Shown: piece by piece, positions 58,514-64,000 of the stretch
Numbering within the stretch: the first letter of the stretch is position 1
Layout: every line of letters starts with the position of its first letter
Source: Lysinibacillus pinottii
Lineage (GTDB): Bacteria > Bacillota > Bacilli > Bacillales_A > Planococcaceae
Length of the DNA: 64,000 bases
Assembly: GCF_024753545.1 (NCBI RefSeq)
Contig: NZ_JANTOO010000002.1
Coordinates: 120,442-184,441 of the forward strand
Reading direction: 5' to 3'
The notes under the pieces: model-generated
What the model was told of the DNA's origin: nothing
The model's database searches: none
Seen by the model: the letters and a program-made list of their open reading frames with translations, nothing else
Made by a program: the position numbers and the translations under genes

Positions 58514-59010
58514 CTAGTGACCAGTTTTAGTCTGGTTGCCAATATCTTCTTCAATACAATATATAGTTTTCTTCTCGTTGTTTGTCATTGTAGCTATTAG
58601 TGCTGTAGCAATTGTGGCTAGAATTCCTATAACAACAGAAGTAGTAATACTTGTTAAATTAAAAGAACCGGGATTTGTATACTCATAAATCCATGAGACA
58701 CCTACACCACCACCTTGATTATTGGAAACAGTCGATAGCCTATCTTTAACTTCAAAGAAACAGTTTCTTCATCGTCAGTTACTTCTACACTTTCGATAAA
58801 ATTAACAAAATCATTTGAAATTTTCTCACCATTTACATAAGTAATAGTTAATGACATGTATCGCAGTATCTGTTGTATGACCATCAGTTACTGTAATCAT
58901 TTTAAAATTACCTGCGATATTTATGCTTACATCATAAGTTACTCCTTCTACAGTAACTTGATATTGATTGTTAGGCAAAGTCAAAGTATCAGCATTTGCT
59001 TCTTGTGCAG
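58514..59010 (-). pseudogene. frameshifted exported protein remnant
   Basis: Three frames in sequence give one protein-like product: an N-terminal exported part (SFYSAQEANADTLTLPNN, VTVEGVTYDVSINI), a middle part (MSLTITYVNGEKISNDF), and a C-terminal membrane anchor (TSVVIGILATIATALIATM). At least two frameshifts and no start codon. Decayed surface protein; the terminator at 58322 belonged to it. Confidence 0.6.
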
Positions 59011-59069
59011 AATAGAATGAATGAATGGATATTTTGAAAATGTAAATATTTTAGAAAGGCGGTTTTTTA

Positions 59070-59252
59070 GTGACTTTTAGACTTATGAAAATCATTATTA
59101 GTATTTTAATTGTTATTTTAGGTGCTTCGTTTTGGAGTATTACTATGAATGCAGAATTAATCAAAAACATTACATTAAAAATAGTTGGAACTATTGTACT
59201 TTATATTGGATTTAAGTATTTGCTTAAAAATGTATATCCTAATAAAAATTAA
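59070..59252 (+). CDS. small membrane protein (60 aa)
   Basis: 60 residues with two membrane segments (IIISILIVILGASF, IVGTIVLYIGFKYLL), Lys-rich tail. GTG start at 59070 preceded by AGAAAGGCGG; ATG at 59085 is an alternative. No family recognised. Confidence 0.5.
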   Translation: MTFRLMKIIISILIVILGASFWSITMNAELIKNITLKIVGTIVLYIGFKYLLKNVYPNKN

Positions 59253-59358
59253 AATTAAAATCCCTGATTTTTTTAGGTGATATGATCACCTTTAGGTAGA
59301 CAATGTTAAAAAAACTAAAGTACGCTGTAGATAACATTATACGCAATGGGAATTTTCG

Positions 59359-59445
59359 ATGTCGAGAAAAAATAATACGTATTCAAATGAGTTGAAATTA
59401 GAAGTAATAAAGGCTTATTGGGTGGGAGAAATGAAACCTTTCTAA
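59359..59445 (+). pseudogene. IS3-family OrfA fragment
   Basis: 28-codon frame MSRKNNTYSNELKLEVIKAY, the opening of an IS3-type OrfA helix-turn-helix, then lost. Remnant only. Confidence 0.5.
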
Positions 59446-59732
59446 AATAAAGAATAAGCCTTTTGAACGTTGGGTTTGTCCAATTTCTCTTGACCAATTA
59501 TTTAACATTTTCAACATCGTGACTCTTTCCCTTAAGACTTGTAAGTGTTCCTCTCGACTTAACGACTTTAATTCACCATTTACTTTGTGTAATACTTGCG
59601 AATAATGCTCACTGAGAACTATGACACTACGTTCAGCATCATCACTTGCGTGAAATTGTTTCAACGCTTTTAAAACTGATTTTTTCCAGCATTCGAATAG
59701 CCTTCTAATATTACCCCTCTAAAATTATTCAT
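59398..59732 (-). pseudogene. frameshifted P-loop protein fragment
   Basis: Frame 1 (MNNFRGVILEGYSNAGKN) stops after the P-loop; one base less in the A-run restores GYSNAGK-S-VLKALKQFHASDD, continuing to about 59420. GAGGGAG before ATG. A truncated kinase-like or NTPase gene. Confidence 0.55.
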
Positions 59733-60029
59733 TTTTTCTCCCTCTAATTAATGTTATCTCTATCTAAATAAAAAGCACCCACGAATTTTAATTATTTGAT
59801 TTATAGTTAATTACAACTAAAGCAAATAAAATTTGATTATCAATATTTTTATAATATTTATAGTTTTTCCATTTCATTCTTATATATAAATACTATGCAT
59901 ATACTAGTTGCCTTTTTACTCATCTCAAAGATTACACCTCTACAAGAACATATATTCCCTTTTGCTCAACTTTATTATACTGTATACTTAATTTTATTTT
60001 CAAATTTTTACATTTAAGGGAGGGATAAT

Positions 60030-60320
60030 ATGAGCCCAGAACAAATTACTCAGATTTATTCGTTTTACTTCTTAACCACACCAATTTTAGTAAGGTTAAT
60101 TGTATTTAATTTTATTTTTAAAGAACACAAACGTTTAATGGTTATTTTATTGGATTCAATTGTTTTAATATCAACAACTATTTGGTTAATATTGGTTAAT
60201 GATGTAATATTACCTCTACCTTCAATAACTTTAAATGGTTCTATTGTACTTTATATAATTTTGATTATTGACATAGCTTTTAATGTTAATCGATTAAAAA
60301 AAGCAAAACTCAGACTGTAG
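60030..60320 (+). CDS. small membrane protein (96 aa)
   Basis: 96 residues, three membrane segments, with AAGGGAGGG before the ATG and a strong terminator after. Not recognised; such small proteins can be immunity factors, but no partner toxin is next to it. Confidence 0.65.
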   Translation: MSPEQITQIYSFYFLTTPILVRLIVFNFIFKEHKRLMVILLDSIVLISTTIWLILVNDVILPLPSITLNGSIVLYIILIIDIAFNVNRLKKAKLRL

Positions 60321-60366
60321 ACAAACTCAAAAAATTTGAGAGTTTGCCTACAGTCTTTTTTCTTTT
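60313..60366 (+). terminator. rho-independent terminator
   Basis: GACTGTAG / CTACAGTC outer stem with inner ACTC/GAGT pairing and a run of T. Confidence 0.8.
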
Positions 60367-60469
60367 ACAATAACGCAGGAGTCGCCGCCCTTTGTTTCAA
60401 TCAACTTATACATAAAGTAACCCGTCTACATAGCGTGTTGAAAAGTAAATTTTTGAGGTGATAAACGAT

Positions 60470-60572
60470 AATGACAAGAATCAAACCAATGAACGAGAAC
60501 AATTAGAAATGTTAATGATTGATCAATTAGTTCCCAACGATCATTTAGTGCGAAAACTAGAAATCCCTTAAG
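60470..60572 (+). pseudogene. IS1182-family transposase N-terminal fragment
   Basis: MTRIKPMNE, frame shift, then LEMLMIDQLVPNDHLVRKLE: the conserved opening of IS1182-type transposases, broken off afterwards. Confidence 0.6.
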
Positions 60573-60586
60573 GATACTCTTGGTAA

Positions 60587-60670
60587 TCATTTAGATTCGT
60601 TCACTGATAATTTATCTTTATCTACAATTTTTCCATCTGCTGTCCATACATACTCTTCTTCACTAGACAT
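60587..60670 (-). CDS. very short ORF (27 aa)
   Basis: 27-residue frame MSSEEEYVWTADGKIVDKDK; no good ribosome-binding site. Perhaps the end of a decayed gene. Confidence 0.25.
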   Translation of the reverse strand: MSSEEEYVWTADGKIVDKDKLSVNESK

Positions 60671-60691
60671 AATATTTCTATATTTTAATAA

Positions 60692-60919
60692 TTAATTAAT
60701 TACTACATCTAAACTCTCCATGTTATTAAAAGCAAGTGTTACAGGTGCATCATTTAGGCTTAATGGTGTATCAAATGGCAATTCTGTTCCGATAGGCACA
60801 GGGTTAATTTTAGTGAATTGAATAACACCAGAATCTCTTTCTTCACTACACCCTATACAAACACCTATATCTCCTCTGCCAAATAATATTTGAACAGAAC
60901 TATTGTTTAGTATTGGCAT
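60692..60919 (-). CDS. hypothetical protein (75 aa)
   Basis: 75 residues, acidic, beta-rich (FGRGDIGVCIGCSEERDSG). Weak ribosome-binding site. May be a real prophage gene or remnant. Confidence 0.4.
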   Translation of the reverse strand: MPILNNSSVQILFGRGDIGVCIGCSEERDSGVIQFTKINPVPIGTELPFDTPLSLNDAPVTLAFNNMESLDVVIN

Positions 60920-60975
60920 GACAAATGTTAATATTAATCATTGTAAACATCGTTGTATATGAAAAGGAGAGAATA

Positions 60976-61195
60976 ATGGTGCCTGATAACAAAACATCTG
61001 AAGCACAAAAACGACCTACACAGGCTTATCGAGAAAAATAAAGAGATAAAACAAGGAAACAATCAGCGAAGAGTTCTGCTAAGACGAATATTAATAAGTA
61101 CTGTGATTTAATGACTTGGCTGAATTAAAAGAGATCATTGGGGCTCGTGAACAGAAATTAAAAGTGAGTAAATTAATAAAGACCAGGTACTCTCT
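60976..61195 (+). pseudogene. decayed small basic protein
   Basis: AAGGAGAG then MVPDNKTSEAQKRPTQAYREK; frameshifts lead to KTRKQSAKSSAKTNINKYCDL and then LAELKEIIGAREQKLK. Typical of small phage/plasmid regulators; ends where the IS3 remnant begins. Confidence 0.5.
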
Positions 61196-61201
61196 TTGAT
61201 A

Positions 61202-61668
61202 TGCTCCCTATTAGGTAGACAGATGAAAAAATAAAATCTGTTTATCTAAGGGGAGTATTTTTTATGGGGCGAAGCAAACATCCACTCGAGTTGAAACTAT
61301 ATATCCTTCAATTGTTCGAAGAAGGTCACTATTCTATCAATGAATTGTGTGAAAGGTTTTCAATATACATCAAAGGAATTTAAGCGAATTGTGGAAACTG
61401 CCAATATGACACAGAGTATGTCCCGTATTGGTCGATGTATTGATAACGGACCAATTGAATCATTTTGGGGCACATTGAAGTGTGAGAAATATTATTTACA
61501 TAAGTACGATTCATATGAAGAGTTAAAACTAGCGATTGATGATTATATTCATTTTTATAATTACTATCGTTATCAGAAAAGATTAAGCGACTTGAGTCCG
61601 TTAGAATTCAGGACTCAAGCCGCTTAATACATTTTTTATTATTTCCACTGTCTACTTGACGGGGTGCA
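61202..61668 (+). mobile_element. IS3-family element with internal deletion
   Basis: Terminal inverted repeats (left TGCTCCCTATTAGGTAGACAG-like, right its imperfect complement, about 16 of 21 matching). Inside, MGRSKHPLELKLYILQLFEEGHYSI is OrfA, abruptly joined to the OrfB C-terminus. No clear target duplication. Confidence 0.75.
61340..61627 (+). pseudogene. IS3 OrfB transposase C-terminal fragment
   Basis: Retains the end of the integrase core: DNGPIESFWGTLKCEKYY (last catalytic Glu region), IHFYNYYRYQKRLSDLSPLEFR. The start and the DD part of the DDE triad are deleted. Confidence 0.75.
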
Positions 61669-61763
61669 GTTCAAAAATAGTTCCTGATCTTTTTTGGGTT
61701 TGGGGAGTTTTGTTAAAATTAATTTCAATAATAAATCCAACAGTTTTGGAACTAAATCTCTCG

Positions 61764-62090
61764 TTATTTTATGATGGTTGGTACTATTAATAGTAATATT
61801 GAGCATGAAATTAAAGTTAAAGTTATTTTTTTTGATAGTTTTTTTTGATTGGGACCTTCATAAAAGCCTGAGAATTGTAACTTATTACGATATAGAACGA
61901 ACAATATTATGTATATTGCTATCCCTGGAAACCAGCCAATATCATTATCAATATTTGTTTGTAAAGTGGAATAAATGAGCTTTACTACTCCCCACATAAG
62001 AAAACCAAAAACTATAAAAATAAAAAGGATTCTTATTAATTCTAAGAATATTTTCATTGCATTAGATCTTTTCTCAATAACTTTAATCAC
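61764..62090 (-). CDS. small membrane protein (about 108 aa)
   Basis: Three membrane segments. GTG at 62090 (after AGGAATAAGAGG) is 11 bases past the upstream stop; ATG at 62057 is an alternative. It follows the secreted 62-kb protein as a second gene; a protective partner role is possible but speculative. Confidence 0.6.
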   Translation of the reverse strand: MIKVIEKRSNAMKIFLELIRILFIFIVFGFLMWGVVKLIYSTLQTNIDNDIGWFPGIAIYIILFVLYRNKLQFSGFYEGPNQKKLSKKITLTLISCSILLLIVPTIIK

Positions 62091-62100
62091 CCTCTTATTC

Positions 62101-62781
62101 CTATTCGAATGCTCGTACTGAATAAGTTGAACCAGACGTTGTTGTAATGCGAATTTTAGCATTAGTATATGTATATACAACGCCTACAGCAGCATAATCT
62201 TTCATATCATTAAGAGAAAAAGCCTTAGAAAAATCCTTTGTTTTTGTACTATCTATCGAACCATCATAAACTACACCTAATCCATTACCTCCAACAACTC
62301 CATAAGCAGAATTAGTTACCGAAAGTTCAGCTTTAGAAGTATCATGTCCGGAATTGAAATCGACAATTATTCTTCCACCATAGCTATGGCTTAAAAGGTT
62401 GATATTAGAAGTAATACTTCCCGAAAATTTTATTTTACCAAATCCGCCAGTTTTATCAAATTTCTCTGTATATGAGCTTTTAAAAATACCCATCCCATAA
62501 GGTTGTATATCACCTGTTTGACTAGTTTGCTCAACTTTATTATTAGCATAGTTTTGAACAAATTCAGTATCTTCCATAGAGAATGGTTCATATAATTCAT
62601 ATGTAGAGTTTAATTGTTCAAATCTATCATAAATTTCTTCAGATGTTAAATTCTTATTAGCATCGTATACTAAATTTTCTGTACCTGTATTTATCATCTC
62701 TTCTGCAAAAGCAGGGGCAGTGCTAACACTAACTATTGCTGCAGTCAAAGCAGTTGTAGCTACAAATTTTTTATAAAACAT
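62101..62781 (-). CDS. secreted hypothetical protein
   Basis: 226-residue exported protein: signal peptide FYKKFVATTALTAAIVSVS cleaved after AFA, acidic propeptide-like region (30-80), then a Gly/Ser-rich beta domain (IKFSGSITSNINLLS, YGVVGGNGLGVVYDG). ATG at 62781 with GGGAGAG. May be a bacteriocin-like or pore-type secreted protein, but nothing decides this. Confidence 0.65.
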   Translation of the reverse strand: MFYKKFVATTALTAAIVSVSTAPAFAEEMINTGTENLVYDANKNLTSEEIYDRFEQLNSTYELYEPFSMEDTEFVQNYANNKVEQTSQTGDIQPYGMGIFKSSYTEKFDKTGGFGKIKFSGSITSNINLLSHSYGGRIIVDFNSGHDTSKAELSVTNSAYGVVGGNGLGVVYDGSIDSTKTKDFSKAFSLNDMKDYAAVGVVYTYTNAKIRITTTSGSTYSVRAFE

Positions 62782-62909
62782 TAAAATCTCTCCCATATTT
62801 TAAATTAAATTTAAATATAATATTTTTTATTGTTTACTATAGCATCTTAACTTTCCCTCGAGTTCATTTATTACCTTAACATCCAGTATAATACAATTTC
62901 AACAGTGAG

Positions 62910-62981
62910 TTCACGCCATTTTTTTAGCGTTACACCGCCATTTATTAACCATTTTTCTTTAATTCACGCCAAATCACGCCA
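62910..62981 (+). repeat. TTCACGCCA repeats
   Basis: TCACGCCA at about 62911, 62964 and 62975 (last two 11 bases apart), about 130-190 bases upstream of the secreted-protein gene. Possible operator. Confidence 0.4.
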
Positions 62982-63128
62982 CTCAATGTATTTTTTTATG
63001 GCGCACTTCACATTTTTTATACTATAATAGTAATGGTATTTGTAAAAAATATGAATAAAGTGATTTAAATGTATATTTTGTGATTAAAAATCATTTAATC
63101 CTTGTTCACATAATTTACATATTTAACT

Positions 63129-63165
63129 AATAAAAAAGCCCATTACCAATTAAGATAACGGGTAT
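63129..63165 (-). terminator. terminator after the amidase remnant
   Basis: Imperfect CCCGTTA / TAATGGG stem with a T-run on the minus strand. Confidence 0.5.
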
Positions 63166-63171
63166 GTGCTG

Positions 63172-63627
63172 TTAAGCGCTACGTTGTGCAATGATAATCT
63201 TCAATCCTTCAAAATCACCACTAGTCATAGTTCCATTATCGAATTTCTCCAACCAAGATTCATTAATCAATCCTTTATCGACTGCTTGTTGAATATAATC
63301 ATGTACTGCAGCTTTTGCGGTTGTACTTGTGAATTTCATCGTATCATCATCCTTTTCTGTATGTTGTTCTGATTCATTTGGTTTCATTGCTTCCTCTATG
63401 CGTTTCAGGAAGAACTGTTTTAACAGCTTTGCAATGTATTGAACAGCGTTTTCTTCTGCAACTCCATAACGCACACCACCACTTTTGCTGTAACAAATTT
63501 CGATACCAATTGAAAGGCGATTACCTTTCTTTAGTGCGTTTCGATCTTTGTCGCCTACACCATCTCCATAATGCCACGCACCACGGTTGAAAGGTATTGC
63601 TTGAATTAGCTCTTTATCAACTGTTTA
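63172..63627 (-). pseudogene. prophage N-acetylmuramoyl-L-alanine amidase, 5' truncated
   Basis: The open frame from 63627 reads VDKELIQAIPFNRGAWHYGDG, then RLSIGIEICYSKSGG (zinc His in the AWH segment), and runs on to MRYGVAEENAVQ and the C-terminus. An in-frame stop and loss of the start lie just upstream. It is the end of a phage lysin gene. Confidence 0.75.
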
Positions 63628-63639
63628 AATTTTGATTAA

Positions 63640-63830
63640 CGACTCCACTCATGATGCCAGTTGCATAATTAATATCATTAAGACTGTTAATTGTTAAAAC
63701 ACATGATGCACTTTTACCGTTTACTATAACTGCGCTACGCTATTTGTAGTTTGATTGAACCAAGCTTGATATTGATTAAATATTGTAGTTGTATCTACTT
63801 GATCCACTGTGCCGTGTACGATACCAGGAA
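63640..63830 (-). pseudogene. phage tail/baseplate protein fragment
   Basis: Frame pieces VHGTVDQVDTTTIFNQYQAWFN and VNGKSASCVLTINSLNDINYATG, broken by a frameshift, upstream of the lysin as in phage lysis modules. Confidence 0.45.
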
Positions 63831-63932
63831 CTCAACGACTATATTCACTACTACAATCACAAACGAATGAAAGAAAAATTAAAAGACCTAAGCCCGGTGG
63901 AGTACCGAACTCAGGTCTTAGCAGTTGCTTAA
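63826..63932 (+). pseudogene. IS3-family transposase C-terminal fragment
   Basis: YQELNDYIHYYNHKRMKEK, LKDLSPVEYRTQ: the end of an IS3-type OrfB, distinct from that at 61.3 kb. It breaks into the phage fragment. Confidence 0.65.
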
Positions 63933-63966
63933 CTAAATATGTCTAACTTTTTTGGGTCAGATCAAA

Positions 63967-63986
63967 ATAAGCCAATTGGCTTTTTT
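63967..63986 (+). terminator. short terminator at window edge
   Basis: AAGCCAATTGGCTTTTTT stem and T-run. Confidence 0.55.
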
Positions 63987-64000
63987 ATAGCAATAGGTAA

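Noticed and set aside
63378..63590. Plus-strand 70-residue frame
   Set aside because: Antisense of the amidase fragment, whose minus-strand translation has clear lysin motifs.

Overview
The window looks like a chromosomal segment of a low-GC, spore-forming Firmicute, most likely Lysinibacillus or a close relative. The reasons are AT-rich sequence, strong GGAGG ribosome-binding sites, S-layer-homology (SLH) proteins, a gerA/B/C-type germination operon, a qoxABCD quinol oxidase operon and the Bacillus-type order tig-clpX-lon-ysxC. The genus is an inference from gene content, not a database result.

Layout. 1-5.7 kb: SLH/cell-surface and secreted proteins and a YjfB-like small protein (minus strand). 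5.8-13.1 kb: protein quality control (ysxC, lon, clpX, tig) and a TPR protein. 13.3-22.4 kb: small hypothetical proteins, qoxABCD, lipoproteins, a universal stress protein and a sugar-dehydrogenase-like lipoprotein. 22.5-36.5 kb: YugN-like protein, ger operon, a nucleoid-associated (NA37) protein, secreted repeat protein, beta-lactamase-fold hydrolase, Nudix, two DinB proteins and an LtaS-type sulfatase.

36.8-52.5 kb is the highlight: a minus-strand RiPP cluster of thiopeptide type joined to a complete agrBDCA quorum-sensing cassette. In transcription order it holds three short precursor genes whose 22-residue Ser/Thr/Cys-rich core is identical in all three, a LanB-type elimination protein, a LanB glutamylation protein, an ABC ATPase and permease, an E1/RRE-like protein, a YcaO cyclodehydratase, an FMN dehydrogenase-like protein, a second SpaB_C-like protein (candidate pyridine synthase), a SagB-type dehydrogenase and an unrecognised protein. 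A terminator follows, then agrB, agrD, agrC and agrA. Upstream of the first precursor sit three tandem 9-bp repeats with 12- and 13-bp spacers. The outermost is ACAGTTAAG, the AgrA half-site known from Staphylococcus, so the cassette very likely switches on the precursor operon at high cell density. The likely flow is AgrD peptide, then AgrC, then AgrA, then precursor and enzyme expression; azoles form (YcaO, E1-like, dehydrogenases), Ser/Thr are dehydrated (split LanB), macrocyclisation and leader loss may follow, and the ABC transporter exports the product.

52.8-64 kb is an accessory zone: small secreted proteins and lipoproteins, one stop-interrupted gene, several frameshifted remnants, fragments of IS3- and IS1182-type transposases, and a decayed prophage lysis/tail segment at the right edge.
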